From Pararoseomonas baculiformis (GTDB taxonomy: Bacteria; Pseudomonadota; Alphaproteobacteria; Acetobacterales; Acetobacteraceae): a stretch of 64,000 bases of DNA. Location: NCBI RefSeq assembly GCF_017813395.1, contig NZ_JAGIZB010000006.1, positions 1 to 64,000 of the forward strand, read 5' to 3'. The position numbers and the translations under genes are program-made. The notes beneath the pieces are model-generated. The model worked only from the letters and a program-made list of their open reading frames with translations. It searched no databases and had not been told where the DNA came from. Below are positions 1-9,166 of the stretch, piece after piece; position 1 is the stretch's first letter; each line of letters opens with the position of its first letter.

Positions 1-315
1 AGGCGGGGGCGCGTCGGCCGCCGGCGCCGGGGCGGCCCCGGGGCCAGGCGCGGCGCCGGCAGGCGCCGCCCCCGGCGGGGCCGCCCCGGCGCGGGAGGCC
101 GCGGAGAGCGCCTCCAGGTTCCGGATCAGCTCCGCGCGCCGCGCATCGTCCCGCAACAGGCCGAGCAGCCGCTCCGCCTCCGTGGCGCTGGGCGTGGCGG
201 CCGGCGCCCGGGCCGGGGCGGGAGTGTTGGCCGGAGCAGGGGCGGGAGCCTGCGCGAGCGCCGGCGCCGCGAGAAGCAGCGCCAGCAGGGCAAGGATCGG
301 TCGGGGAAGACGCAT
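1..315 (-). CDS. Probable MscS-family mechanosensitive channel, N-terminal part only
   Basis: The start codon is at 315 and the gene runs off the left edge, so only about 105 residues are visible. They begin with a clear Sec signal peptide (MRLPRPILALLALLLAAPALAQ is its span, residues 1 to about 22). A Pro/Ala linker follows, then a helix containing EAERLLGLLRDDARRAELI, then another Ala/Pro/Gly-rich linker. A short helix of the type LLxLLxDxxRRxxLIxxL just after the signal peptide is common in YbiO-like moderate-conductance MscS channels of Acetobacteraceae. The channel domain itself is outside the window, so the family call rests on this leader alone and could be wrong. The trypsin-like gene upstream at 413-1474 runs the same way. 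Confidence 0.5.
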   Translation of the reverse strand, partial: MRLPRPILALLALLLAAPALAQAPAPAPANTPAPARAPAATPSATEAERLLGLLRDDARRAELIRNLEALSAASRAGAAPPGAAPAGAAPGPGAAPAPAADAPPP

Positions 316-412
316 GGGGGCGGTTTGGAGCCCACCCCCTCCACCAAGGTCAAGCGGCCACTCTCAAGCGGCAGCGGGCAGCCCGGCCCAGGCCACGGAA
401 ATCGGCACCAGC

Positions 413-1474
413 CTATCGCTCGCAGCGGATGAACACGGTCGCCCGCTCCGCGATCTCGCCCACATCGGCCGCGCTCCGGTCCGCGCCGGTGCTCCGCGCG
501 GTGGCCGGCGCCACCCCGGCCGCCCGCAGGAAGGCGGCGGCCCGCTCGCCCCGCACGGCGAAGTTGATGTTCTGCGCGATATCCCCCGTCCGCCCGGCCA
601 CGGCCTGGGCGTTCAGCTTGGACACCACCACGCCCACCACATTCCCCTGCATGTCCAGCAGCGGCCCGCCGGAATTGCCGGGCTGCACGGGGGCGCTGAT
701 CTGGATCTGGTCCGGGTTGTCCCGCAGCCCCGCCAGCCCGTTCACCTCGCCGCGCGTCAGCTTCGCATCCGAGGAGAGCAGCCCGGACAGCGGGTAGCCA
801 TAGGCCACCACCCCCTCGCCCCGCCGCAGTGGCGGGTCCTGCCGGAAGGACAGCACCGGCCCGCTCAGCCCGGGCACGGCCAGCAGCGCCAGGTCCAGCC
901 GCGCATCGGTGCGGGCCGGCGGCACGGCGGCGTGGTTGCGCCCGTCCGGGCCGCGCACCAGCACCCGGTCGCACCCGTCCACTACATGCCGGTTGGTCAG
1001 CACCCGCTCCCCCGCCACCAGGAAGCCCGTCCCGGTGGAGGCGCGCACCCCCGGCCGCGGGATCGCCTGCGGCGCCGTCGGCTGCTCCGGAGAGGGCCGG
1101 ACAACCGCGCCCGCCGGCGCCAGATTGGTTCCGTCCAGCGTCACGTCCCGTTGCGCGCAGATGTCCTCGTTGCGGGAAACCGCCTCCCGCCCGTCCTCCA
1201 GCACCAGCCGCAGGTCGAAGCGGCACCCGGCCTGGGGATTGCTCCGCAGCCGGTAGCCCGCATTGTTCGGCAACGGGCGCGGCAGCAGGTTGCCGCCCCA
1301 GTCCGGCCGCCCGCTGCGCACGGCATGCAGCGCATTCGCCGCCTGCCCCGTGCGGTTGATCACCCGGAATCCTGCCTCCGCCGCCGTGGCCGTCGGTGGA
1401 TCGGCCGGCGCCGGCGCCTGGGCCAGGGCCGGCACCGAGAGGAGGAGAGCGGAGGAGAGAAGGAGGGCGCGCAT
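413..1474 (-). CDS. Secreted trypsin-like serine protease (S1, DegP/HtrA-type fold)
   Basis: A 353-residue protein with a signal peptide ending at about residue 19 (PALAQ). An unassigned N-terminal domain with paired cysteines (about Cys84 and Cys106) spans residues 35-125. The trypsin-like domain follows with all three catalytic residues visible: His163 in LTNRHVVDG, Asp194 in the ARLDLALL segment, and Ser268 in QPGNSGGPL. There is no PDZ domain, so it is not a complete DegP. It probably acts in the periplasm or outside the cell. The substrate is unknown. It lies 97 bases upstream of the MscS-like gene on the same strand and may be cotranscribed with it. Confidence 0.85.
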   Translation of the reverse strand: MRALLLSSALLLSVPALAQAPAPADPPTATAAEAGFRVINRTGQAANALHAVRSGRPDWGGNLLPRPLPNNAGYRLRSNPQAGCRFDLRLVLEDGREAVSRNEDICAQRDVTLDGTNLAPAGAVVRPSPEQPTAPQAIPRPGVRASTGTGFLVAGERVLTNRHVVDGCDRVLVRGPDGRNHAAVPPARTDARLDLALLAVPGLSGPVLSFRQDPPLRRGEGVVAYGYPLSGLLSSDAKLTRGEVNGLAGLRDNPDQIQISAPVQPGNSGGPLLDMQGNVVGVVVSKLNAQAVAGRTGDIAQNINFAVRGERAAAFLRAAGVAPATARSTGADRSAADVGEIAERATVFIRCER

Positions 1475-1589
1475 GTCACGGCGATGTGTGGAACCACCCG
1501 CCCCGCGTCAATCCTTCCCCTCCCCTGGCCGCACCGGCCCCACACCGGCCCCGCACCGGGGCACGCCCGGGCCAGGACGCGCCGCCCGC

Positions 1590-4385
1590 CTATTCCACCG
1601 CCGCCCGTCCGTCCGCCGCCTCCAGCATCACCGCGATCCGGTCCGCCAGCCGCCCCGCATCCACCGGCTTGCTCAGCAGGGAAAAGCTGCCGTCCAGGGC
1701 GCCCCCCATCGCGATCTCCGCCGCATTCGTCACGAAGCCCGTCAGCAGCACCGCAGGCAGCCCCGGCCGCCGCCGCTGCATCTCCTGGATCAGCGCCAGC
1801 CCATCCATCCCGGGCATCGACAGGTCCGACACCAGCAGCTCCGGCGCCGCCCCCTGCTCCACCATCTCCAGCGCGGCAGCCCCCGATCCGGCCACCGAAA
1901 CGGCATAGCCCGCCGCCTCCAGCTGCTCGGCCAGCAGGGAGCGGACCAGCGCCTCGTCATCCACCAGCAGGATCCGCCGCCGCTCCTCCGGCGGCAGCAA
2001 GGGCAGGGCAGGCGGGCCGGGCTCCGCGGCCTCCCGCCCCGCTGGTGCCTCGCTGGAAACCGGGAACCACAACGCCACCTGCGTCCCCCGCCCCGGCGCG
2101 CTCTCGATCACCAGCGCGCCGCCGCTCTGCTCGGCGAAGCCCTTGGCCATGGAAAGCCCGAGCCCGGTGCCCTTGCCCACAAGCTTGGTGGTGAAGAAGG
2201 GTTCCGAGGCCCGGGCCAGCGTCTCCGGATCCATGCCCGAACCCGTATCGGCCACCGAAAGCCGCAGATACCGCCCGGCGGCCAGCCGCGCGGGATACCC
2301 CGCCGCACTCTCCGCCGGCACCACATCCTCCGCCGCGCCCAGCACCAGCAGCCCATGCCCGGCCATCGCGTCCCGCGCATTCGTCGCCAGGTTCACCAGC
2401 ACGGTCTCAAGCTGCCCCTGGTCGGCCAGCAGCGGCGGCAGGCCGGGCGGCACATGCACCCGCACCTCCACCCCGCTCCCCAGCGTATGGGCCAGCATCT
2501 CGCGCATGTTCCCCAGCAGCATCGCCGCATCCACCGGCTCCGCGCGCAGGTCGCCGCGCCGCGCGAAGCTCAGCAGGCGCCGCGTGATCGTCATGCCGCG
2601 CCCGGACGCCTCCAGGATCATCCGGCCCAGCCGCCGCACCCGCTCCGCATCATCGGGCCGCCGCTCGATCAGCGCCGCCCCGCCCTGCACGGCCTGCAGC
2701 ACGTTGTTGAAGTCATGCGCGATCCCGCCCGCCAGCTTGCCTAGCGCCTCCATGCGCTGCGCCTGGGCCAGTTCGGCCCGCGCGGCGTCCAGCGCCCGCG
2801 TGCGCGCCTCCACCTGCTGCTCCAGCTCGAGCCGGCTGCGCGCCATCACCTCCCGCGCGCGGACGATCTCCTCGATGTCGGTCGAGGAACCGAACCACTG
2901 CACGATCCGCCCGGCCGCATCCCGCATCGGCAGCGCGCGCGCCAGCGCCCAGCGATGCACCCCGTCATGCCGCCGCAGCCGGTACTCCATCTCATAGGGC
3001 TCCCCGGTCTCCAGGGAATGCCTCCAGCGTGCCGTCAGCCGCTCCCGGTCCTCGGGATGAACCAGGGAAAGCCAATCCCCCCCGGGGAACTGGCCGCCCA
3101 CGATCCCCGTGAAGGCATGCCACCGCGCGTTGAAATAGGTGTGCCGCCCATCCGGATCGGCGGACCAGACCATCTGCGGCATGGCATCTGCCAGGGTCCG
3201 GAACCGCGCCTCGCTGTCCCGCAACGCCCGCTCCGCCCGCTGCCGCTCGCCGAGCTGGACCGACAGCGCCTGCGCCAGCGTATCCGCCTCCCGCATCCCC
3301 GTGGTGCGGAAGCGTCCCACTTCCGCAAGCGCGCCCGGAGGCGCGAGAGGCGCCAGCCACGGCACCCGCCCGAGCGCCGAGACCACCCGCCCCGCCACCA
3401 GCAGCGCGACCATCAGCCCCATTGCCAGGATCACCCCGCCGGTCAGCAGCGACCGCAGCAGCGTTCGCCGCAGCGGCGCCTGGAAGACATCCTCCGGCAG
3501 TTCCAGCATCACGGTGTAGTCGCTGTCCGGCGCATGGGCGAAGGCCATGGCCGAGGGAACACCCTCCAGCGTGCGCAGCCCGCTCGGCACGACCCCGGCC
3601 TCGCCCCCCATGATGGCGGACAGCGCCTCGGGCGAGATCACCCGCCCCACCGTCTCCCCGTCCCGGTAGGAGCGGACCACCGTCATCCCCCTGCGGTCCT
3701 GGACCGAGGCCAGGCTGGCGGCCGGCAATCCCGCCGCCGAAACCACCGAGGCGAAGCGCTCGCGCGGCAGGGTCACGCCGATCACCGCCCCCGCGCGCCC
3801 CTCGGCCTGGCCCCAGGGCAGGAAGACCGGCACCACCACGGAGATGAAGGGCAGGTTCAGCTTCCGCGGAACGAACAGGTCGGAGATCTCGACCCGCCCG
3901 GAAGCCAGTGCAGCCGCCAGATGCGGCAGCATCGGCACCCTCTCCGTCCGGCGCACACCGGGCGGCCAGGCCGTGTCCAGCAGCTTCATGCCATCCAGCC
4001 GCACCAGCCGCAGCATCACCGGGGATACCCCGTTCGGCAGGCCGGCGGAGAGAAGATCGCGCGCCGCGCGCAGCTCGCGGTCGAACGCGTCCAGGTCGCC
4101 GCGCCCCAGCGCCGCGGAAGCGGTCAGCGTCTGGGCAACGGCCCTGGTGCGCTCGAACTCCTGGTCCACCAGCTGGGCCAGGGTCCTCGCCTGGGCGACA
4201 AGCTGGGCCTCCGCCCTCTCCCGGTCCTCCCCATACTGGCTCCAGATCGAGCCGGCACTGAACAGGGTCAGCGGCAGCGCCACCGCCGAGACGAGCAGCA
4301 TCAGCTGCCAGGACAGCGGCGGCGCTCCCGGCTTCCGTCCCGGCCCGACCGGCTGCGCGCCAGGAATCTTACGAGAAAAAATCAA
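1590..4385 (-). CDS. Membrane-bound hybrid sensor histidine kinase (Cache-PAS-HisKA-HATPase-REC)
   Basis: About 931 residues when started at TTG 4385, which has an AAGGAG sequence 5 bases upstream; a longer reading from 4448 lacks such a site. A first membrane helix at residues 25-48 and a second at about 325-350 bracket a periplasmic double-Cache-like sensor region. A PAS domain follows, then a kinase core with the phosphorylated His557 in GGIAHDFNN, an N box (NLATNARDAM), and G boxes (DTGSGM, GKGTGLGLSM). The C-terminal receiver domain has DDE near its start, phospho-acceptor Asp854 in SDLSMPGMDG, and a conserved Lys in LLSKPVD. The HDFNN-type H box is typical of PAS hybrid kinases. No output regulator is adjacent, so the phosphorelay partner and signal are unknown. 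Confidence 0.9.
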   Translation of the reverse strand: MIFSRKIPGAQPVGPGRKPGAPPLSWQLMLLVSAVALPLTLFSAGSIWSQYGEDRERAEAQLVAQARTLAQLVDQEFERTRAVAQTLTASAALGRGDLDAFDRELRAARDLLSAGLPNGVSPVMLRLVRLDGMKLLDTAWPPGVRRTERVPMLPHLAAALASGRVEISDLFVPRKLNLPFISVVVPVFLPWGQAEGRAGAVIGVTLPRERFASVVSAAGLPAASLASVQDRRGMTVVRSYRDGETVGRVISPEALSAIMGGEAGVVPSGLRTLEGVPSAMAFAHAPDSDYTVMLELPEDVFQAPLRRTLLRSLLTGGVILAMGLMVALLVAGRVVSALGRVPWLAPLAPPGALAEVGRFRTTGMREADTLAQALSVQLGERQRAERALRDSEARFRTLADAMPQMVWSADPDGRHTYFNARWHAFTGIVGGQFPGGDWLSLVHPEDRERLTARWRHSLETGEPYEMEYRLRRHDGVHRWALARALPMRDAAGRIVQWFGSSTDIEEIVRAREVMARSRLELEQQVEARTRALDAARAELAQAQRMEALGKLAGGIAHDFNNVLQAVQGGAALIERRPDDAERVRRLGRMILEASGRGMTITRRLLSFARRGDLRAEPVDAAMLLGNMREMLAHTLGSGVEVRVHVPPGLPPLLADQGQLETVLVNLATNARDAMAGHGLLVLGAAEDVVPAESAAGYPARLAAGRYLRLSVADTGSGMDPETLARASEPFFTTKLVGKGTGLGLSMAKGFAEQSGGALVIESAPGRGTQVALWFPVSSEAPAGREAAEPGPPALPLLPPEERRRILLVDDEALVRSLLAEQLEAAGYAVSVAGSGAAALEMVEQGAAPELLVSDLSMPGMDGLALIQEMQRRRPGLPAVLLTGFVTNAAEIAMGGALDGSFSLLSKPVDAGRLADRIAVMLEAADGRAAVE

Positions 4386-4575
4386 CGGGGCTCCTTGCGG
4401 GCAGGTGCCATCCGGCCCTGGCCCACCCCGCGCGGCACCCAGACCCACCGATGAAGCCTGGCAGGCCTGCCCGTTCAGGTCATCTTCATCTTAGCGCAGC
4501 AACACCGCCCATGGGAGGCGGATCGCCACCGCCGGGCCACATGAACGGAACCTCACCCGGCCCGGCCGGAAAGCC

Positions 4576-5883
4576 CTACTCCGCCGCCGCCATCGCGGGC
4601 ACGGCCTCCGGCATCTCCGGCCCCATGCCGCGCCGGTGCAGCCAGGACAGCGTGTGGTACACCACCTTGAAGGACAGGATCGGCACGATGGCGCGCGGAT
4701 CCCCGAACCGCCCGCCCGCCAGGTTCCCCGCCAGCATGTTGATGATGCCGTCCCGCATCCACAGCGTGTTCTTGGGGGACATGAACAGGCTGCGCATCAC
4801 CGGGTCGTTGATGCGGTAGATCAGCCAGCCGATGCGGTCCATCGCCTGCGCCAGCTCCTTGTTCACCGCCCGGCACCGCGCGGCGCCGCGAACCGGATCG
4901 TCCAGCCACAGATCCGCCGCCTCCGCCCCCAGCTCCCCCGCCGTCATCGCCATCAGCACGCCGGTCGAGAACATCGGGTCCACGAAGCCGAAGGCATCCC
5001 CGATCATCAGGTAGCCCTCGCCCGAGCCGGAGCTGGCACGATAGGAGTAGTTCGCGGTCGAATAGATCTCGGAGACGATCCGCGCATCGCGCGTGCGCGC
5101 CGATACCGTCGGGCTGCTCGCGATCCGCGCCAGGAACAGCTCCTGCGCGCTGCCCTTCCGCCCCTTCCAGGCGGACTGGTTGCCCACGAAGCCCACGCTC
5201 ATCACGTCGCCCGGCAGCGGGATCAGCCAGAACCACCCATCCTCCGCCAGATGGATGGAGATGTAGCCGTCCAGCTCCCCCTCGCGCCGCTCCACCCCGC
5301 TGAAATGCGCGTACATGGCGGCGGTGTTGTTGTACTTGTTGCTCTCCTTCAGCCGCAGCTTGCCGGCCAGGAAGGTGTCGCGCCCGCTGGCATCCAGCAC
5401 GAAGCGCGGGCGGAACCCGAGCTCCACGCCCTCCTTCGTCCTCGCCGTCACCCTGGCCCGCTCGCCCGGCCCGGCGAAGGCGATGTCGGTCACCCGCGTC
5501 TCCTCCAGCGTGGTGGCCCCGACGCGCCGCGCATTGGCGAACAGCGCCGCATCGAAATCCGACCGCCGCACCTGCCAGGCATGGGTGCGCGCCTTGTTCA
5601 GCGCATGGGCGAAGGGGAAGGGGCAGGAACGCCCGGTGCGGTCGGAGACGAACTCGGCACCGGGCTTGTGCACGCCCATCCCGCGCACCGCCTCCAGCAT
5701 CCCCAGCCGCTCCAGGATGTCCAGGTTCCGGGGCAGCAGGCTCTCGCCGATATGGAAGCGCGGATGCGCCTCCTTCTCCACCAGCACCACGTCCCGCCCG
5801 GCCTGGGCCAGCAGGGCCGCCGCGGTTGATCCGGCCGGCCCGCCGCCGACAACGAGGACATCGGGTGTCGCGGTCTGTTGCAT
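4576..5883 (-). CDS. FAD-dependent halogenase-like oxidoreductase
   Basis: A 435-residue flavoprotein. The N-terminal GxGxxG dinucleotide fold is seen as VVGGGPAGSTAA (residues 11-22). The family signature RFHIGESLLP follows at 42-51. A tryptophan motif of form WxWxIP appears as W217-F-W-L-I-P222, and a lysine at 73 (GMGVHKPG) lies where flavin-dependent halogenases carry the catalytic lysine. These motifs place it in the tryptophan-halogenase/geranylgeranyl-reductase superfamily. In bona fide halogenases the flavin produces HOCl that reacts at the lysine. No flavin reductase, polyketide or peptide synthase gene is nearby, so the substrate is unknown and a plain hydroxylase or reductase role remains possible. 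Confidence 0.75.
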   Translation of the reverse strand: MQQTATPDVLVVGGGPAGSTAAALLAQAGRDVVLVEKEAHPRFHIGESLLPRNLDILERLGMLEAVRGMGVHKPGAEFVSDRTGRSCPFPFAHALNKARTHAWQVRRSDFDAALFANARRVGATTLEETRVTDIAFAGPGERARVTARTKEGVELGFRPRFVLDASGRDTFLAGKLRLKESNKYNNTAAMYAHFSGVERREGELDGYISIHLAEDGWFWLIPLPGDVMSVGFVGNQSAWKGRKGSAQELFLARIASSPTVSARTRDARIVSEIYSTANYSYRASSGSGEGYLMIGDAFGFVDPMFSTGVLMAMTAGELGAEAADLWLDDPVRGAARCRAVNKELAQAMDRIGWLIYRINDPVMRSLFMSPKNTLWMRDGIINMLAGNLAGGRFGDPRAIVPILSFKVVYHTLSWLHRRGMGPEMPEAVPAMAAAE

Positions 5884-6005
5884 GGGCCGAAGATTTCCGC
5901 CCGCGCCCGCGCCGGGTCAAGCACCTTGCGCGGCCCCATCCTGCTCGGCCCCGCCCTGCCAGGCCCCGGGTCGCCCGCCGTCGCGCGCCATGGCAGGCTC
6001 GCCCC

Positions 6006-6680
6006 ATGCACCCCGCCTTCCGCCTGGGCGCCTGGGAGGCGCTGGGCGCGCACACCATCGCCATGGCCGCCACCTTCATCGCCTTCGGGGCGGCGGTGCG
6101 CGCCTCCGGCTTCGGCCTGGGCTGGGGCCTCGCCTCCTCCGCCGGAGTCTACGGCATGGCGGGGCAGATGGTCCTGCTCGGCGCCCATCCCGGCGCCGGC
6201 ACCGCGGCTGTCGCGGGGGCCATCATGGCCAATGCCCGCTTCCTGCCCATGGCCGCCGCCCTCGCCCCGCTGGTGCGCGGCCGCCTCGCCCCGCTCTGCG
6301 TGCCCTTCGTGGCCATCACGCCCTGGGCCGCCGCCATGCGCCGCCTGCCCGGCCTGGCGCCGCCCGAACGCGCCCCCTGGTTCCTCGGCTTCGCCCTCGC
6401 CGCCTGGACCACCGGCCTCCTCACCACCGCCTTCGGCTACGGCATAGCGGGCCAGCTCTCCCCCACCGTGCTGCGGCTGCTGCTGATGGCCAACGTCCTC
6501 TACTTCGCGCTGATGGTCACGGCCGGCCTCGCCCGCGGCGGCCCCTGGCGCGCCTCCCTGGCCGGAGCGGCCGCCGCCCCCCTCGCCTTGCTGCTTCCCG
6601 CCGGCACCCCGCCCGCCTGGGGCATCCTCGGCGCCGCCCTCATCGGCGGCACCGCCGCCTTCCTGCTGCGGCGCCGCTGA
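6006..6680 (+). CDS. AzlC-family inner-membrane permease
   Basis: A 224-residue polytopic membrane protein whose sequence matches the AzlC family: an N-terminal FGAAVRASG helix, the MAGQMVLLG segment, and the ANARFLPM motif where the family usually has NLRHxLM. Together with an AzlD partner, AzlC proteins export branched-chain amino acids or analogues. The start at 6006 (MHPAF) removes a non-conserved 60-residue extension of the open frame. Its stop overlaps the start of the next gene in TGATG, consistent with translational coupling. It is divergent from the halogenase-like gene with a 122-base gap. The transported solute is not shown by the sequence. Confidence 0.85.
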   Translation: MHPAFRLGAWEALGAHTIAMAATFIAFGAAVRASGFGLGWGLASSAGVYGMAGQMVLLGAHPGAGTAAVAGAIMANARFLPMAAALAPLVRGRLAPLCVPFVAITPWAAAMRRLPGLAPPERAPWFLGFALAAWTTGLLTTAFGYGIAGQLSPTVLRLLLMANVLYFALMVTAGLARGGPWRASLAGAAAAPLALLLPAGTPPAWGILGAALIGGTAAFLLRRR

Positions 6681-6991
6681 TGCACCAGGGCTGGCCACCC
6701 CTCCTCGCCGCCATCGCGGCCATGCTCGCCCTGCGCGGCCTCGGCATGGCCCTCGCCTGGCGCCTGCCGCCGGGCCATCCCGCCATCACCTGGGCCACGG
6801 CCGTCAGCGAGGCCGCCCTGGCCGCCTGGGTCGTCCTCGCCCTTCTCTCCCCGGGCCCCTGGCCCATCCCCGCCCGCCTGGCGGGGGTGGCGGCCGCGCT
6901 CATCGCCTTCTTCGCCACCGGCCAGCGCCTCCTGCCCGGCATGGCGGCGGGGCTGGCGGCCATCTGGCTGGCCGGCCAGCTCCTGGGCTGA
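6680..6991 (+). CDS. AzlD-family small membrane partner
   Basis: A 103-residue, very hydrophobic protein with about three to four membrane helices, starting in the overlap with azlC (ATG at 6680 inside TGATG). Size, position and topology fit AzlD, the small subunit that works with AzlC. The similarity is to family character more than to sharp motifs; the helix pair near LRGLGMALAWRLP resembles the conserved AzlD start. It ends 10 bases before the convergent stop of the binding-protein gene at 7002. Confidence 0.75.
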   Translation: MHQGWPPLLAAIAAMLALRGLGMALAWRLPPGHPAITWATAVSEAALAAWVVLALLSPGPWPIPARLAGVAAALIAFFATGQRLLPGMAAGLAAIWLAGQLLG

Positions 6992-7001
6992 GGAAGGGGG
7001 G

Positions 7002-7826
7002 TCAGGTCGCCGGCGGCGCCACCTCCGCATCCGCCTGCCCGCTCGCCGCCAGCCCGCGCGCGACGAAGCCGGAAGCCTTCATCTCCTCCACGAAGGCGCG
7101 CAGCCAGGGCAGCGCCGCATCCCGCCCCTGCGGGATGCCCACCGCCTGCTCGATCACCATGAAGCGCCCCGGAATCACCCGCGTATCCGGGTTCGCCCGC
7201 GCATAATCCACCAGCGGCTGCTTCACCCCCGCCGCCGCGTCCAGCCGGTCGCGCCGGAACCACTCGACAGCCTCCGGCGAGCTCGGCGCCCGCACCAGCT
7301 CCGCGTGGCGCAGCGCACGGGTGAGATAGAGGTCATAGGCGCTGCCCCGCCCCACCGCCACGCGCTGCCCCGGCCGGTCCACATCCCCGATGGCCTGCAG
7401 CGGCGAAGCCTGCAGCACGAGATAGGTGCCCTCGATCACCACATAGGGCGCGCTGAACAGGATGCCCTGCGCCCGCACCGGGTCGATCGCCAGGAAGCAC
7501 AGGTCCCAGGCCCCCTGCTTGCCCGCATCCGTCACCCGGCCCGCGCTGTCATAGGTCACGAACTGGACCGGCAGCCCCAGGCGGCGCCCCAGCTCGGCCG
7601 CCAGCTCCGCCGAAACCCCGCGCGGCGCCCCGGTGGCGGGGTCGCGCTGGGCCAGCACCGGATTGCCGAAATTGATCGCCACCCGCAGCGTGCCCGAAGG
7701 CGCGAGGATGCGGGCGATCTCGGCGGGCGGGGTCTGCGCATGGGCCAGGCCGGACCGAAGCATGGCGGCCCCTCCCAGGGCGAGAAGCGACGGTGCCGCC
7801 AGCACGGCGCGGCGTTCGATGGACAT
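7002..7826 (-). CDS. Periplasmic solute-binding protein, amino-acid ABC (family 3) type
   Basis: A 274-residue protein with a cleavable export signal of about 30 residues. The ERRAVLAAP stretch near its start is compatible with Tat export but does not prove it. The mature part begins with GTLRVAINFGNPVLAQ, then GVSAELAAELGRRLGLP and a DLCFLAIDPVRAQGI segment, the usual order in SBP_bac_3 proteins that bind polar amino acids or small organic acids. No ABC permease or ATPase is next to it. Its upstream neighbour on the same strand is the AbrB-type permease at 7911-8996, 84 bases away, so the pair may be cotranscribed. Confidence 0.82.
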   Translation of the reverse strand: MSIERRAVLAAPSLLALGGAAMLRSGLAHAQTPPAEIARILAPSGTLRVAINFGNPVLAQRDPATGAPRGVSAELAAELGRRLGLPVQFVTYDSAGRVTDAGKQGAWDLCFLAIDPVRAQGILFSAPYVVIEGTYLVLQASPLQAIGDVDRPGQRVAVGRGSAYDLYLTRALRHAELVRAPSSPEAVEWFRRDRLDAAAGVKQPLVDYARANPDTRVIPGRFMVIEQAVGIPQGRDAALPWLRAFVEEMKASGFVARGLAASGQADAEVAPPAT

Positions 7827-7910
7827 GATCTTCCTCCTCCCCGCCCTGCGGGCGGCTTTGGGGAAAGCTTGCGCCCCGGCGCGGCCGCCCGCAACGCGGC
7901 GGGCGGCGCC

Positions 7911-8996
7911 CTATCCCCGCCGCTCCACCCAGCGCGAAACCATCCGCGCCAGCGCCGGCCCCAGCAGCACCACCGCGACCAGCCGCATGGTCTGCAGCGC
8001 CATCACGAAGGACAGGTCCGCCCCGCTCGCCGCCCCGATCACCGCCACGGAATCGAGCCCGCCCGGGCTCATCGCCAGCAGCGCCGTCAGTGGGTCGATC
8101 CCCATCAGCGGCACCAGCGCCATGGAAGCCGCGCCGCAGAACCCGATCAGCACGAAGACCGAGAGCAGGATGCGCGGCAGGGACGAGGCCGCCTGCACCA
8201 GCGCCGCCCGCGTGAAGCCCAGCCCGATGCTGCACCCGATCAGCGCGTAGCACAGCGCCCCCAGCCAGGGCGGCACCTGGATCTCCACCATCCCCGTCGC
8301 CCGCAGCACCACCGCCGCCAGCATCGGCACCAGCAGCGGCCCCGCCGGAATGCGGAAGCGCCGCCCCAGCCAGCTTCCGCCCAGCGCCAGCGCCAGCCCC
8401 AGCATGAAGGGCAGCGCCCGGATCGCCGGGAACCACTCGACCCCCTGCCCCGCCCCGTCCGCCCGAACCCCCAGAAGGCTCGCCAGCAGCGCCGCCGAGC
8501 CGGCCACGCAGACCACGCGCAGATACTGCATCACGGCCACCATCCGGGCATCCGCCCCGAAAGCCTCCGCCATCACCACCATCGCCGAAGCCCCGCCCGG
8601 CGCCGTGCCCCACACCGCCGTCGTCCCCGGCAGCACCTTCAGCACGCCCAGCAGCCAGCCCAGCAGGCTGCTCGCCGCCAGCGTGACCAGGACCGCCGCC
8701 GTGATGATGGGCCAGTCATGCAGGAAGGTCTGCAGGATGCCCGGCGTGACCATGGTGCCGATCAGGCACCCCACCATGCCCTGCGCCGCCACATAGGCCC
8801 GGCGCGGCAGCGCCAGCCCGCCCCCGCCCACGCTCACCAGGATGCAGCCCAGCATGGGACCCAGAAGCTGGTAGGCCGGCGCCCCCAAAGCCCCCAGCAC
8901 CGCCGCCAGCAGGCCGGAAAGCACCACCACCAGCCCCCAGCGCCCCCAACGTGGCCAGAGCGCGAGGGGCCCCGCCCCCTGCGGCACGCCGCTCAT
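7911..8996 (-). CDS. AbrB-family (putative ammonia monooxygenase-like) membrane protein
   Basis: A 361-residue membrane protein with about ten helices in two related halves, each with the glycine-rich pattern of the AbrB/PF05145 family: LGPMLGCILVS and AAQGMVGCLIGTMV in the first half, and CYALIGCSIGLGFT in the second. The motif AVWGTAPGGASAMVVMAEAFGADARMVAVMQ in the middle (about residues 125-155) is the most recognisable part. The family name is historical; members are probably transporters or regulators of unknown substrate, and there is no evidence for monooxygenase chemistry. It lies upstream of a solute-binding protein gene on the same strand. Confidence 0.82.
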   Translation of the reverse strand: MSGVPQGAGPLALWPRWGRWGLVVVLSGLLAAVLGALGAPAYQLLGPMLGCILVSVGGGGLALPRRAYVAAQGMVGCLIGTMVTPGILQTFLHDWPIITAAVLVTLAASSLLGWLLGVLKVLPGTTAVWGTAPGGASAMVVMAEAFGADARMVAVMQYLRVVCVAGSAALLASLLGVRADGAGQGVEWFPAIRALPFMLGLALALGGSWLGRRFRIPAGPLLVPMLAAVVLRATGMVEIQVPPWLGALCYALIGCSIGLGFTRAALVQAASSLPRILLSVFVLIGFCGAASMALVPLMGIDPLTALLAMSPGGLDSVAVIGAASGADLSFVMALQTMRLVAVVLLGPALARMVSRWVERRG

Positions 8997-9166
8997 GCCA
9001 GAGCGCCCGGAAAGGGCGCCCGCGAAACCGGAATGGAGAGAGGAAAGGACAGGAGCGCCTCCAGGACCACCCGCGGGCAGCCTTCATCGCGCCGCCGGGA
9101 TACATCAGCCACCCGCTGCCGCTAACCCCGCCATGCATGACAACGCCGGAAGGTTGGCACCATGCC

